A stretch of 64,000 bases of DNA, taken from positions 1 to 64,000 of the forward strand of contig NZ_AZDG01000012.1 in NCBI RefSeq assembly GCF_001434665.1, given 5' to 3'. The notes beneath the pieces are model-generated. The model did no database searches. It was not told where the DNA came from and was given only the letters and a program-made list of their open reading frames with translations. Both the position numbers and the translations under genes were made by a program. The stretch comes from Companilactobacillus tucceti DSM 20183 (GTDB lineage Bacteria; Bacillota; Bacilli; Lactobacillales; Lactobacillaceae). Position 1 is the first letter of the stretch. Each line of letters starts with the position of its first letter. Shown one piece after another: positions 39,104-47,946 of this stretch.

Positions 39104-39646
39104 ATGGCTGAAGCTGGAGAAAAACAATGGTATGTCCTACATACATACTCAGGTTACGAAAATAAGGTTAAGGAAAACTTAGAATCACGTGCTCAATCAA
39201 TGGGTATGGAAGATTATATTTTTCGTGCAGTAGTGCCAGAAGAAGAAGAAACAGAAGTAAAAAATGGTAAGTCAAAGACAGAAATGAAGAAGACTTTCCC
39301 AGGTTATGTTTTAGTAGAAATGGTTATGAGTGATGAATCATGGTTTATTGTTCGTAATACACCTGGTGTTACAGGATTCGTTGGAAGTCACGGTTCAGGT
39401 AGTAAACCTGCACCACTCTTACCAGAAGAAATCGATCACATTCTAAATGACTTAGGTATTAGTATTAAAGATCAAGCCAACGACTTTGAAGTTGGTGAGA
39501 CAGTTACAATTATCGATGGTGCTTTTGCTAATATGACTGGTAAAGTTACAGAAATAGATGCAGAACACAGTAAATTAAAAGTTGATGTTGATATGTTCGG
39601 ACGTATGACAAGTGCCGAAGTTGATTTCAACGCCGTTGAAAAATAA
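39104..39646 (+). CDS. nusG: Transcription termination/antitermination protein NusG
   Basis: A 180-residue elongation factor with NGN domain (about 8-110; KQWYVLHTYSGYENKVKENL, FPGYVLVEM, WFIVRNTPGVTGFVG) and C-terminal KOW domain (about 128-178; VGETVTIIDGAFANMTGKV). The start at 39104 has TGGAGGAAA upstream; the reading from 39083 begins before that site. Its leader holds a terminator, so NusG-sensitive feedback is worth testing. Confidence 0.96.
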   Translation: MAEAGEKQWYVLHTYSGYENKVKENLESRAQSMGMEDYIFRAVVPEEEETEVKNGKSKTEMKKTFPGYVLVEMVMSDESWFIVRNTPGVTGFVGSHGSGSKPAPLLPEEIDHILNDLGISIKDQANDFEVGETVTIIDGAFANMTGKVTEIDAEHSKLKVDVDMFGRMTSAEVDFNAVEK

Positions 39647-39656
39647 AAAATCATCA

Positions 39657-39685
39657 TTGCTATAGTCAATAATTGATGATATTAT
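39657..39685 (+). promoter_or_regulatory. Promoter for rplK-rplA
   Basis: TTGCTA (39657-39662), 17 bases, TATTAT (39680-39685), 85 bases before rplK. Confidence 0.55.
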
Positions 39686-39710
39686 AAGACGGTATGTTTT
39701 TCTCATACAT

Positions 39711-39745
39711 GTGGGAGAGAAAATATTTATTCTCAATATGACCAC
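39711..39745 (+). promoter_or_regulatory. L1-type ribosomal protein mRNA site upstream of rplK
   Basis: GTGGGAG starts a helix closed by GACCAC; inside lies a short hairpin (GAGA/TCTC). The pattern GTGGGAG-hairpin-CAATA-N-GACCAC resembles the L1-binding region of 23S rRNA (GGUGGGAG paired with ACCACC). A second copy is upstream of rplA. L1-mediated autoregulation is inferred. Confidence 0.65.
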
Positions 39746-39770
39746 ATCACGGACTAAGGAGGTATGCACC

Positions 39771-40196
39771 GTGGCTAAAAAAGTTGCTAACGTAGTTAAA
39801 TTACAAATTCCTGCTGGTCAGGCTACTCCAGCTCCACCAGTTGGTCCTGCTTTAGGACAAGCTGGTATTAATATTGTTGCATTTACAAAGGATTTTAATG
39901 CACGTACACAAGATCAAAAGGGAATGATTATTCCTGTTGTTATCTCTGTATATGAAGATCGTTCATTCGATTTTGTTACAAAGACACCACCTGCAGCAGT
40001 TCTATTGAAGAAGGCTGCTGGTGTTGAAAAAGGCTCTGGCGAACCTAACACTAAGAAAGTTGCCAAAGTCTCACAAGACCAAGTTCGCGAAATTGCTGAA
40101 ACCAAGATGAAAGACCTAAACGCTGCAAATGTTGAATCTGCAATGCGTATGGTTGCTGGTACTGCAAGAAGTATGGGCTTTGAAGTAGAAGACTAG
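39771..40196 (+). CDS. rplK: 50S ribosomal protein L11
   Basis: A 141-residue protein of the GTPase-associated centre, exactly the family length when started at GTG 39771 (AAGGAGG upstream). N-terminal domain with [26 protein letters not shown]-terminal 23S rRNA-binding domain with [10 protein letters not shown]. The reading from 39711 begins inside the leader and is rejected. Confidence 0.97.
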   Translation: MAKKVANVVKLQIPAGQATPAPPVGPALGQAGINIVAFTKDFNARTQDQKGMIIPVVISVYEDRSFDFVTKTPPAAVLLKKAAGVEKGSGEPNTKKVAKVSQDQVREIAETKMKDLNAANVESAMRMVAGTARSMGFEVED

Positions 40197-40235
40197 ACAT
40201 AGCAGTTTACAGGGATACGAAAGTGTTCTTAACAA

Positions 40236-40266
40236 GTGGGAGGGGAAAAGCCCCCAATAAGACCAC
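40236..40266 (+). promoter_or_regulatory. L1-type ribosomal protein mRNA site upstream of rplA
   Basis: GTGGGAG, a GGGG-AAAA-GCCCC hairpin, then CAATAAGACCAC. It shares the outer elements of the copy before rplK while the inner hairpin differs in sequence and keeps its pairing, which is evidence of selected RNA structure. Confidence 0.7.
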
Positions 40267-40286
40267 AAAGCAAGGAGGAACTTAGC

Positions 40287-40967
40287 ATGGCTAAGCATGG
40301 AAAAAAATATATTGAAGCTCTCAAACAAGTAGATAAGACAAAGACTTATACTGCTACAGAGGCTATTGACTTACTTAAAAAAGTAAATTACGCAAAATTT
40401 GACGCAACTGTTGAAGTTGCAGTTAACTTGGATGTAGATCCAAAACAAGCTGACCAACAAATTCGTGGTGCCGTTGTTCTACCTAACGGAACAGGTAAAT
40501 CACAAAAGGTTATCGTCTTCGCTGAAGGTGAACAAGCTAAGGCTGCTGAAGCTGCCGGTGCTGATATCGTTGGTTCTGACGATCTTGTTGAAAAAATCCA
40601 AGATGGTTGGTTAGACTTTGATGTTGCTGTTGCAACACCACCAATGATGGCTAAAGTTGGTCGTTTAGGTCGTGTACTTGGACCTAAAGGCTTAATGCCA
40701 AACCCTAAGACTGGTACTGTAACAATGGATGTTACAAAGGCAGTTAATGATATTAAGGCTGGACAAGTTACTTACCGTGTAGATCCTAATGGTTTGATCC
40801 ACGCACCTATCGGTAAACTATCATTTGATACAGACAAACTTGCTGAAAACTTTAACTCATTCTACGATGTTATTGCTAAAGCACGTCCTGCATCATTGAA
40901 GGGTAACTATATTGTTAGTGTTAATATGACATCAACATTTGGCCCTGGTCTAAGAATCAACGCTTAG
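40287..40967 (+). CDS. rplA: 50S ribosomal protein L1
   Basis: A 226-residue protein of the L1 stalk and likely translational autoregulator of rplK-rplA. It has [16 protein letters not shown] at the start, and the signature [21 protein letters not shown]. Start ATG 40287 with AAGGAGG; the longer reading begins within the mRNA regulatory site. Two-gene transcript with rplK. Confidence 0.97.
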   Translation: MAKHGKKYIEALKQVDKTKTYTATEAIDLLKKVNYAKFDATVEVAVNLDVDPKQADQQIRGAVVLPNGTGKSQKVIVFAEGEQAKAAEAAGADIVGSDDLVEKIQDGWLDFDVAVATPPMMAKVGRLGRVLGPKGLMPNPKTGTVTMDVTKAVNDIKAGQVTYRVDPNGLIHAPIGKLSFDTDKLAENFNSFYDVIAKARPASLKGNYIVSVNMTSTFGPGLRINA

Positions 40968-40984
40968 TGTTGACTAATAACCAA

Positions 40985-41110
40985 AATAATGATAATGTAC
41001 AATAGTTGATTTCTACCGAAGACTCAGGTGATGTAAATCTTAATATCCTGCCGAGGCCAGAAGATTGTTAATTAATCTCTGTGTCCTTCGGACGCAGAGA
41101 TTTTATTTTA
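40985..41110 (+). ncRNA. L10 ribosomal protein leader
   Basis: The region holds the conserved leader core ACCGAAGACTCAGGTGATG and AATATCCTGCCGAGG, which bind the L10-(L12)4 complex, followed by a hairpin AATCTCTG-GTCC / GGAC-CAGAGATT ending in TTTTATTTTA at 41074-41110, an attenuating terminator. It precedes rplJ-rplL. TTGACT at 40970-40975 could be the -35 box. Confidence 0.85.
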
Positions 41111-41161
41111 GCCGAAATTTGTAGAATTAACTAAAATAAATTGTGGAGGTGAAACGTAATA

Positions 41162-41656
41162 ATGAAGCAAGAAAAACTAGCACAAGTTACAGAAGTTGCT
41201 AAAAACCTTAAAGGCGCTAAGTCAGTTATCGTTGTTGACTATTTAGGTCTTACTGTTGAACAAGCTACTGAAATGCGTGCTGAATTACGTGAGCAAGGTG
41301 CTACTATGCAAGTTATCAAGAATACTATCTTGAGACGTGCTGCTGAAGAAGCTGGATTAGAAGGTCTTGAAGAATTCTTCGTTGGACCAACAGCCATTGC
41401 TTATTCTGAAGAAGATCCTGTAGGACCTGCTAAAGTTGCTGCTAAATTTGCTAAAGATGTTGAATCCGTTGAAATCAAGGGTGGAATCATCGAAGGCAAA
41501 GCTGCATCACTTGAAGAAATTCAAGCACTTGCAACACTACCAAACAGAGAAGGCTTACTATCTATGTTGGTATCTGTATTACAAGCTCCAGTTCGCGACT
41601 TCGCATTGGCTGTTAAAGCTGTTGCTGAAAAGAAAGACGACGAACCAGCTGCTTAA
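41162..41656 (+). CDS. rplJ: 50S ribosomal protein L10
   Basis: A 164-residue stalk base protein that carries L12 dimers. [34 protein letters not shown] is the RNA-binding domain; the C-terminal helix (about 135-160) binds L12. TGGAGGTG precedes the ATG. Feedback by the L10 leader just upstream is well established for Bacillota. Confidence 0.97.
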   Translation: MKQEKLAQVTEVAKNLKGAKSVIVVDYLGLTVEQATEMRAELREQGATMQVIKNTILRRAAEEAGLEGLEEFFVGPTAIAYSEEDPVGPAKVAAKFAKDVESVEIKGGIIEGKAASLEEIQALATLPNREGLLSMLVSVLQAPVRDFALAVKAVAEKKDDEPAA

Positions 41657-41689
41657 TTAAAAGACAAACATAATTTGGAGGACAAAATA

Positions 41690-42058
41690 ATGGCTTTAGA
41701 TACACAAAAGATTATCGATGATTTAAAAGATGCTTCAATTCTAGAACTTAACGACCTTGTTAAGGCTATTGAAGAAGAATTTGACGTTACAGCTGCTGCT
41801 CCTGTTGCTGCAGGTGCTGCTGCTGGTGGCGACGCTGCTGCTGAAAAGGATTCATTTGATGTTGAACTTACAGAAGCAGGTCAAGAAAAGGTTAAGGTTA
41901 TCAAGGAAGTTCGTGGTATCACAGGACTTGGCTTGAAAGACTCAAAAGACCTTGTTGATGGTGCTCCTAAGGTTATCAAGGAAGGCGTTGCTAAGGCTGA
42001 CGCTGATGACATGAAGTCAAAACTTGAAGCCGTTGGTGCTACAGTTACATTGAAATAA
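41690..42058 (+). CDS. rplL: 50S ribosomal protein L7/L12
   Basis: A 122-residue acidic stalk protein that recruits translation GTPases. N-terminal dimerisation helices ([19 protein letters not shown]), an Ala/Gly hinge (about 43-55) and a C-terminal domain with [27 protein letters not shown]. The ATG at 41690 follows GGAGGA; the reading from 41675 begins before it. Ends at a terminator. Confidence 0.97.
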   Translation: MALDTQKIIDDLKDASILELNDLVKAIEEEFDVTAAAPVAAGAAAGGDAAAEKDSFDVELTEAGQEKVKVIKEVRGITGLGLKDSKDLVDGAPKVIKEGVAKADADDMKSKLEAVGATVTLK

Positions 42059-42071
42059 TAAATTTCAAAAT

Positions 42072-42103
42072 TAAAAAGTTTGGGTTTAGCCCAGACTTTT
42101 TTT
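42072..42103 (+). terminator. Intrinsic terminator after rplL
   Basis: AAAGTTTGGG / CCCAGACTTT with a short loop and seven T. Confidence 0.88.
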
Positions 42104-42131
42104 GTATCTAAAAATACAGAAAGAGAATAAT

Positions 42132-42734
42132 ATGGCTAATCAATACTTTGAAAACTCAACAGATTTAGGGCATGAATTAAAAAATTTCAATTTTACTTTA
42201 CGAGGAAATAATTTATCTTTTACATCTGATAGCGGCGTATTTTCAAGACAAACAATTGACTTTGGATCAAGAGTTTTGATTGAATCAATTAACTTCGATG
42301 AAATTCCCGAAGGAAATATCCTTGATGTTGGATGTGGGTATGGGCCTATAGGTTTATCATTGGCTAAAGAGCAAAATTCTCGTCAAGTAGTAATGGCTGA
42401 TGTAAATCTTAGAGCATTAGATTTAGCAAGAGAAAATGCTAAGGCGAATAATATTAAAAATGTTGATATCTTAGAATCTGATGTATATGAGAATATTAAA
42501 GATAAATATGCGTTGATCGTTTCAAATCCACCTGTTAGAGCTGGTAAAAAAGTTGTTACTGATATATTAAAGAATTCAATTGAACACTTAGATTCTAATG
42601 GAGAGTTGTGGATAGTTTTACAAAAGAAACAGGGCGCTCCATCAGCTAAAAAGTTGATGAAAGAAACATTTGGAAACGTTGAAGTTGTAACCAGAGACAA
42701 AGGATATTATATTTTAAAAAGTTGTTTAAACTAA
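42132..42734 (+). CDS. Class I SAM-dependent methyltransferase (RsmC/YbxB-like)
   Basis: A 200-residue methyltransferase located between rplL and downstream genes, as ybxB in Bacillus. The SAM motif I is ILDVGCGYGPIGLSLA; the catalytic-type NPPVRAG motif (NPP) marks N2-guanine or N6-adenine methylases, and the family is annotated RsmC-like (16S rRNA G1207). The single domain corresponds to the C-terminal half of E. coli RsmC. Start ATG 42132 behind AGAGAA. The rRNA target is inferred. Confidence 0.87.
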   Translation: MANQYFENSTDLGHELKNFNFTLRGNNLSFTSDSGVFSRQTIDFGSRVLIESINFDEIPEGNILDVGCGYGPIGLSLAKEQNSRQVVMADVNLRALDLARENAKANNIKNVDILESDVYENIKDKYALIVSNPPVRAGKKVVTDILKNSIEHLDSNGELWIVLQKKQGAPSAKKLMKETFGNVEVVTRDKGYYILKSCLN

Positions 42735-42786
42735 TTTATTTTTAAATTAAATATAATATGTTATATTCATTCTGGAGGTGTTTACA

Positions 42787-43104
42787 ATGGACAAAAAACA
42801 AATTGTTATTGGTATAATTTTGGCTTTAATTACTGGTGGATTCTTTTTGGTCGCTATAATTATTTTAAAGGCTATTAAAGCAATTAAAATTAAGCGTGAA
42901 AGATTGCAATTAGAATCGTATATCAAAGATTATTTCAGAGGTAATGAGAAGTTGTTGGCCTTTGTAGGCACATTATCAGATGAAGAAGTTCGTATCCTAA
43001 TTAATATTATTAATAAAGCTCGTGAAGAAAAATCTGATATTGAGTGGAAAACTCTTAAGCTCCCTAAAATTCTTGAGCAAAAGTTTAAAGATTTAGTTGA
43101 TTAA
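42787..43104 (+). CDS. Small single-span membrane protein
   Basis: A 105-residue protein that I do not recognise: one N-terminal transmembrane segment (about 5-30, IVIGIILALITGGFFLVAIIIL), then a basic stretch (KAIKIKRERLQ) and a soluble helical region with LSDEEVRILINIINKAREE. GGAGGTG lies 8 bases before the ATG at 42787; the GTG within that sequence is not the start. The stop abuts the tadA start, so the two are co-translated. Confidence 0.7.
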   Translation: MDKKQIVIGIILALITGGFFLVAIIILKAIKAIKIKRERLQLESYIKDYFRGNEKLLAFVGTLSDEEVRILINIINKAREEKSDIEWKTLKLPKILEQKFKDLVD

Positions 43105-43587
43105 ATGAATATGAAGTTTTCAGAAGAACAAATTAATCATTTTATGGATCTAGCAATAGATGAAGCAAAAAAAGCTGAATCAAGAGCTGAGGTTCCTATA
43201 GGGTGTGTAATTGTAGATAATCGTACACAAGAAGTTGTTAGTGTTGGTTCTAATGAGAGAGAAGAAACTCAAAATGCTATAAAACATGCAGAAATCATTG
43301 CTATTGAAGCTGCTTGTAATAAAATTGGCAGTTGGCGCTTAGAGCATATGAGTTTATTTGTAACTTTAGAACCATGTCCAATGTGTGCCGGAGCAATCAT
43401 TAATAGTAGAATTGAAGAGGTAGTTTTTGGTGCTAGTGATCCAAAGGCTGGATCAGTTGGATCAATTAATAATTTATTGACCGAAACGCGGTATAATCAC
43501 CAACCAGAGGTTTTAGCTAATGTTAAATCAAAAGAGACTGGTGACTTATTAAGAAATTTCTTTAGAAAAATCCGTGGTAAAAAGTAG
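43105..43587 (+). CDS. tadA: tRNA-specific adenosine deaminase TadA
   Basis: A 160-residue zinc deaminase making inosine at the wobble position of tRNA-Arg(ACG). The catalytic motif is His61-Ala-Glu63, and zinc ligands Cys91 and Cys94 lie in PCPMCAGAI. FGASDPKAG follows as in TadA. It starts directly after the stop of the preceding small membrane protein gene. SRP RNA and dnaX follow, a conserved Bacillota order. Confidence 0.95.
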   Translation: MNMKFSEEQINHFMDLAIDEAKKAESRAEVPIGCVIVDNRTQEVVSVGSNEREETQNAIKHAEIIAIEAACNKIGSWRLEHMSLFVTLEPCPMCAGAIINSRIEEVVFGASDPKAGSVGSINNLLTETRYNHQPEVLANVKSKETGDLLRNFFRKIRGKK

Positions 43588-43616
43588 CATAAAAAGTAAA
43601 TTTATAGTATTATAGT

Positions 43617-43715
43617 TATTGCCGCAAGGCCTTAGGGCAATGGTGCTCTTGTGAATCGTGTCAGGTTCGGAAGAAAGCAGCACTAAGTGAGTTGTACCAT
43701 GTGCCTTTTGTTATG
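43617..43715 (+). ncRNA. ffs: Signal recognition particle RNA, small bacterial type
   Basis: The diagnostic Ffh-binding loop GTCAGGTTCGGAAGAAAGCA is at about 43660-43679, with flanking arms that pair (AGGGCAATGGT with ACCATGTGCCT). TATTAT/TATAGT just upstream is a -10 box. The place between tadA and dnaX is the usual one in Bacillota. The ends are approximate. Confidence 0.93.
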
Positions 43716-43721
43716 TATATT

Positions 43722-43757
43722 AGCCTCCTAATCATAATTGGTTAGGAGTTTTTTTGT
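43722..43757 (+). terminator. Terminator after SRP RNA
   Basis: CTCCTAATC / GGTTAGGAG (one G-U) with a 6-base loop and seven T. Confidence 0.9.
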
Positions 43758-43794
43758 GGTAAAATTTACTTATTCTATTCACTAAGGAGAAAAA

Positions 43795-45492
43795 ATGGCA
43801 TATCAAGCACTTTATCGAGTTTGGCGTCCCCAAACTTTTTCAGATGTAATTGGTCAAGGTGTGATAACTCAGACTTTAAAAAATGCTGTCGCAAGTAAAA
43901 TGACCAGCCATGCTTATTTATTCAGCGGACCGCGTGGTACAGGGAAAACTTCTTGTGCTAAGATTTTGGCTAAAGCTGTTAACTGCTTGAATCCACATGA
44001 TGGTGAACCATGTAATGAGTGTGAAATTTGCCAAGCTGCAAACGAGAACCGATTGAATGATGTCATTGAAATAGATGCTGCATCAAATAATGGTGTAGAA
44101 GAGATTCGTGATATTCGTGACAAGGTTAAATACGCACCAACTGAAGCCAAGTTTAAAGTTTATATTATTGATGAGGTTCATATGTTATCTCAAGGTGCTT
44201 TTAATGCCTTGTTGAAAACTTTGGAAGAGCCTCCTGCTAATGTCATGTTTATATTAGCAACAACTGAACCACAAAAGATTCCAGCTACGATTATTTCTAG
44301 AACTCAAAGTTTCACCTTTAGAAGAATTTCTAAACAAGATATTCTAGATCGAATGGTTTATATCTTAAAAGATAAGAATATAGATTATGACGAAGAAGCA
44401 CTTAATATCATTGCTGCATCAGCAGAAGGTGGTATGCGTGATGCATTGAGTATTTTAGATCAAGCGTTATCGTATGGTGATGATCATCTGACATTAACTA
44501 ATGCACAAGAAGTTACTGGTGCTTTAAGTAATGAACAAATAACGGCATACATGTCAGCCATTGCTAAAAATGAATCTGCACAGGCACTTGAAAGCTTGTA
44601 TAAAATTTTGGAGAGTGGTCGTTCAGCAATTAGATTTACGGAAATGATTATTAGAGTTTGTCGTAATTTGATTCTTTATAATTCTAATTCAGATTTATCC
44701 GATCAAATGGATAACACCATTATGACTAAAGATCTTTTAGATTTGGCAGATAAGTTTGATAATCAACGTCTATTTTATATTGTTGACCAAGTCAGTTCAG
44801 CCCAAAGAAATTTAAAGAATTCCAATCAAACTGATGTATATATGGAAATATTGACTGTTAAAATAAGTGAACCACAAGTTATGGATCAAACTGATGTCAA
44901 AGATAAAGCCGACAATCAGGAAGTCGAAAAACTTAGTGGACAAGTTAAAAAATTACAGAGTGAAATTAAAAATCTTTCCACAGGCAATGTACAAGTTCAA
45001 CAAGAACTTCCTAAGAAAAAATCTCGAAAAGCAAAGGGTAGTAACCATCTTAATAAAACTGCAATCTATAAAGTTTTGGATAATGCTACCAAAAAAGATT
45101 TAGCTGTTGCTAAAGATATCTGGCCCGATTTAATGAGTAAGCTTTCAGTAACACAACGTGCTAAAATGAGAGTTGCTGATCCTGTTGCAGCTAGTGTTGA
45201 TGGGATAGTTGTGGCATTTGATTTTGAGTTATGGTTTGAACAAGTTCAAGAAGATACTGAGTTTTTGGACGAATTAAAGAGTAACGCAGGTACACTTTTG
45301 AAAAAGGATTGTGAGATAGTCCTAGTTCCAAAAGATCAATGGCCAAGAATCAGAAAAGAATATATTTCTAATAATATTGATTTACCGAATAAGGACAAGG
45401 TAGAATCTAAAGCAGAGCCTAAAAAGGATCCAGCTGTTGATGAAGCTTTGAATCTTTTTGGCAATGAAATAGTAGATATAAAAGACGACTAG
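43795..45492 (+). CDS. dnaX: DNA polymerase III subunit gamma/tau
   Basis: A 565-residue clamp-loader ATPase. Walker A GPRGTGKTSCAKILAK, zinc-module cysteines (CLNPHDGEPCNECEIC), Walker B/DExx YIIDEVHML and sensor 1 ATTEPQKIP are present; the C-terminal tau part from about residue 360 is hydrophilic and binds polymerase. AAGGAG precedes the ATG. Operon with ybaB and recR. Confidence 0.96.
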   Translation: MAYQALYRVWRPQTFSDVIGQGVITQTLKNAVASKMTSHAYLFSGPRGTGKTSCAKILAKAVNCLNPHDGEPCNECEICQAANENRLNDVIEIDAASNNGVEEIRDIRDKVKYAPTEAKFKVYIIDEVHMLSQGAFNALLKTLEEPPANVMFILATTEPQKIPATIISRTQSFTFRRISKQDILDRMVYILKDKNIDYDEEALNIIAASAEGGMRDALSILDQALSYGDDHLTLTNAQEVTGALSNEQITAYMSAIAKNESAQALESLYKILESGRSAIRFTEMIIRVCRNLILYNSNSDLSDQMDNTIMTKDLLDLADKFDNQRLFYIVDQVSSAQRNLKNSNQTDVYMEILTVKISEPQVMDQTDVKDKADNQEVEKLSGQVKKLQSEIKNLSTGNVQVQQELPKKKSRKAKGSNHLNKTAIYKVLDNATKKDLAVAKDIWPDLMSKLSVTQRAKMRVADPVAASVDGIVVAFDFELWFEQVQEDTEFLDELKSNAGTLLKKDCEIVLVPKDQWPRIRKEYISNNIDLPNKDKVESKAEPKKDPAVDEALNLFGNEIVDIKDD

Positions 45493-45504
45493 GAGGAACT
45501 ACTT

Positions 45505-45831
45505 ATGAGTAAAGGAATGCCTAATATGGGTGGAATGGGAAACATGGGAAATCTCATGCGCCAAGCCCAAAAGATGCAAAAAGAAATGCAAGGTGCTCAA
45601 GAAGAACTTAAAAAGACTGAATATATTGGTAAATCAGTTGATGATTTAGTAACTGTAAAATTAAATGGTGATCACAAAGTATTAGATATTAAAGTTGATG
45701 AGAAAGTCATTGATCCAGATGATCCAGATACATTAACAGATATGTTGATTGATGCATTTAATAATGGTGTTGATCAAGTCGCTAAAGACCAACAGTCTAA
45801 GTTAGGAAAATATACGAATGGGTTGATGTAG
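45505..45831 (+). CDS. YbaB/EbfC nucleoid-associated protein
   Basis: A 108-residue DNA-binding dimer, with a Met/Gly-rich N-terminus ([15 protein letters not shown]), helical [19 protein letters not shown], and [23 protein letters not shown] precedes the ATG. The position between dnaX and recR is conserved across bacteria. Confidence 0.95.
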   Translation: MSKGMPNMGGMGNMGNLMRQAQKMQKEMQGAQEELKKTEYIGKSVDDLVTVKLNGDHKVLDIKVDEKVIDPDDPDTLTDMLIDAFNNGVDQVAKDQQSKLGKYTNGLM

Positions 45832-45832
45832 T

Positions 45833-46432
45833 ATGAAATATCCAGAACCAATTTCTAAATTAATTGATAGTTATATGATGCTTCCAGGTATTGGCCGAAA
45901 GACTGCTACAAGAATGGCATTCTTTACCTTAAGTATGGACAAAAGTCGAGTTCAAGAGTTCGCAGATAATTTAGTTTCTGCTAAAACTGATTTAAGATAT
46001 TGTAAGATCTGTGGAAATATAACTACAGATGAATTTTGTTCTATCTGTAAAGATGAAGGTCGTGACCAATCGACTATTCTTGTTGTTGAACAACCTAAAG
46101 ATATAATGGCTATTGATGATATGAATAGTTACAACGGACTTTATCATGTTTTGGGTGGTGTGTTGTCACCAGTTGACGGTGTTGGACCAGAGGAACTCAA
46201 TATTAAATTATTATTGAACCGTTTGAGAACAAATGATGCTGTTAAAGAGTTGATCATTGCAACTAATGCAACTCCAGAAGGTGAGGCAACTGCGCAATAT
46301 TTGGCTAAATTAGTTAAGCCAGCCGGCATTAAAGTTACGAGATTAGCCCATGGCTTGTCTGTTGGGTCAGATATCGAATATGCTGACGAAATGACTCTAA
46401 AGAGTGCCGTTCAAGGCCGTAGGGAGATTTAA
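45833..46432 (+). CDS. recR: Recombination protein RecR
   Basis: A 199-residue recombination mediator working with RecO and RecF. It has a helix-hairpin-helix ([15 protein letters not shown]), a Cys4 zinc finger ([16 protein letters not shown]), and a Toprim domain ([31 protein letters not shown]). It starts 1 base after the ybaB stop. Confidence 0.96.
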   Translation: MKYPEPISKLIDSYMMLPGIGRKTATRMAFFTLSMDKSRVQEFADNLVSAKTDLRYCKICGNITTDEFCSICKDEGRDQSTILVVEQPKDIMAIDDMNSYNGLYHVLGGVLSPVDGVGPEELNIKLLLNRLRTNDAVKELIIATNATPEGEATAQYLAKLVKPAGIKVTRLAHGLSVGSDIEYADEMTLKSAVQGRREI

Positions 46433-46433
46433 T

Positions 46434-46721
46434 ATGTTTGGTAGAAAGAAATTAAGTGTCCAAAAATCTGAAGACGATCGTCTGTTAGGTAAAATTCATG
46501 AGATACAAGAAAGAATCAATAATTCTACTAAAGTGGTAAATACATCATTTGATTTGCCACAAGATACTCAAAATGAGATAAAGCTTGATAGAATCAAATA
46601 TCAATATCTCTATTTAGAAGCTAGGAGAAGAAAAGCGGCTGCCAAAGAGACTACTAATATTATCTTTGGTGAAGAAGATACTTTTTTGAGACAACCTAGT
46701 AGAGCCGAAAAACATTGGTAA
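46434..46721 (+). CDS. yaaL: DUF2508 family protein (YaaL)
   Basis: A 95-residue cytoplasmic, highly charged helical protein. FGRKK at the start and KYQYLYLEARRRKA in the middle are typical of the YaaL family that follows recR in Bacillus. AGGGAG lies within the recR end, 8 bases before the ATG at 46434. Function unknown. Confidence 0.85.
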   Translation: MFGRKKLSVQKSEDDRLLGKIHEIQERINNSTKVVNTSFDLPQDTQNEIKLDRIKYQYLYLEARRRKAAAKETTNIIFGEEDTFLRQPSRAEKHW

Positions 46722-46787
46722 AAAGATAAGTGTGGCAAACCGCCTTTTGGTGCACGCTATAGTCTATAAAAGTTCGTAAACAAAATC

Positions 46788-46822
46788 TGGAGTTGTGACT
46801 TATGTCACGACTCTTTTTTTGT
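46788..46822 (+). terminator. Intrinsic terminator after yaaL
   Basis: GAGTTGTGAC / GTCACGACTC with a TTAT loop and seven T. It is about 70 bases after the yaaL stop. Confidence 0.9.
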
Positions 46823-46969
46823 ATTTATTGGAAAAAGCCATGTAGTGTTGCACGTTTATATTTTAGAAATATTACGTTTACAGAATAAAGGTCTTTTAGG
46901 GCTATCGCCTTGGATTTGTCAGCTGATTCAAGTAAAATAGTAATAATCACTTAGGAGAGAATAATTTAT

Positions 46970-47620
46970 ATGTCAGGAATTTTTATTTCATTTGAAGGTC
47001 CAGATGGAGCTGGAAAAACTACAGCTTTGAATTCATTGTTACCTTTATTAAAAGAAGAAACTAGTAAAGAAGTTGTTGTTTCCAGAGAACCTGGCGGCAG
47101 TCCCATTTCAGAAAAAATTCGCAAAATAATTTTAAGCATTCATGATCAAGATATGGATGATAGAACTGAGGCATTGTTGTATGCAGCGGCAAGAAGACAA
47201 CATTTAGTAGATGTTATCTTACCAGCACTTAATGAAGATAAAGTTATGATAAGCGACCGATTTGTAGATAGTTCTATAGCCTATCAAGGCGGTGGACGTC
47301 AAATCGGAACTAAGGAAGTTGCAGAGATCAATGATTTTGCAATCAATGGTACTATACCGGACTTAACGATTTATTTTGATGTAACTCCAGAAGTTGGAAT
47401 TGCTAGAATCAGAAAAGACCATGAAGGGGCAATGGATCGTTTGGAGCAAGAGAAAATTGATTTCCATAAACGGGTTCATGAAACTTACCAAAAATTGATC
47501 AAAGAAAATTCTGATAGAATTATTAGGGTAGACGCTGAGCAAAAACCTGAAAAAGTTGTTTCTGATGCCCTAGATATAATACTTAAAAGATTTCCTAAGA
47601 CATTTAATGGAGGAAAATAA
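46970..47620 (+). CDS. tmk: Thymidylate kinase
   Basis: A 216-residue enzyme phosphorylating dTMP to dTDP. P-loop SFEGPDGAGKTT, the DR(Y/F/H) motif as ISDRFVDSSIAYQGGGR, and the lid at about 140-155. AGGAGAG precedes the ATG. It heads the operon tmk-darA-holB-yabA-rsmI. Confidence 0.96.
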   Translation: MSGIFISFEGPDGAGKTTALNSLLPLLKEETSKEVVVSREPGGSPISEKIRKIILSIHDQDMDDRTEALLYAAARRQHLVDVILPALNEDKVMISDRFVDSSIAYQGGGRQIGTKEVAEINDFAINGTIPDLTIYFDVTPEVGIARIRKDHEGAMDRLEQEKIDFHKRVHETYQKLIKENSDRIIRVDAEQKPEKVVSDALDIILKRFPKTFNGGK

Positions 47621-47622
47621 TT

Positions 47623-47946
47623 ATGAAACTTATTTTAGCCATTGTTCAAGACAAAGACAGTCAACAATTACAAGCGCATTTAGTTAAAGATGGATTCCGT
47701 TCAACTAGATTGCCATCAACTGGTGGATTTTTAAAGTCTGGTAACTCAACCTTTATTCTAGGTGTTGAAGATGAAAAGGTTGATGCGGCTCTTGATGTTA
47801 TAAAAGAAAATTGTCATACAAGAACACAATTTGTAACACCTTCTTTTATTTTGCCTGAAGCTGCTAATATGAGTGATCCTGTAGAGGTTCAAGTTGGAGG
47901 AGCTACTTGCTTTATCCTACCTGTAGATAAGCTTGTGAGATTCTAA
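47623..47946 (+). CDS. darA: Cyclic-di-AMP receptor DarA (PstA/YaaQ)
   Basis: A 107-residue PII-like trimeric signal protein binding c-di-AMP. MKLILAIVQDKDSQQLQAHLV, the loop GFRSTRLPSTGGFLKSGNSTFILG and the C-terminal GGATCFILPVDKLVRF match the family. GGAGG precedes the ATG. It links to potassium and osmotic control elsewhere (kup is in this window, although no physical link is implied). Confidence 0.95.
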   Translation: MKLILAIVQDKDSQQLQAHLVKDGFRSTRLPSTGGFLKSGNSTFILGVEDEKVDAALDVIKENCHTRTQFVTPSFILPEAANMSDPVEVQVGGATCFILPVDKLVRF

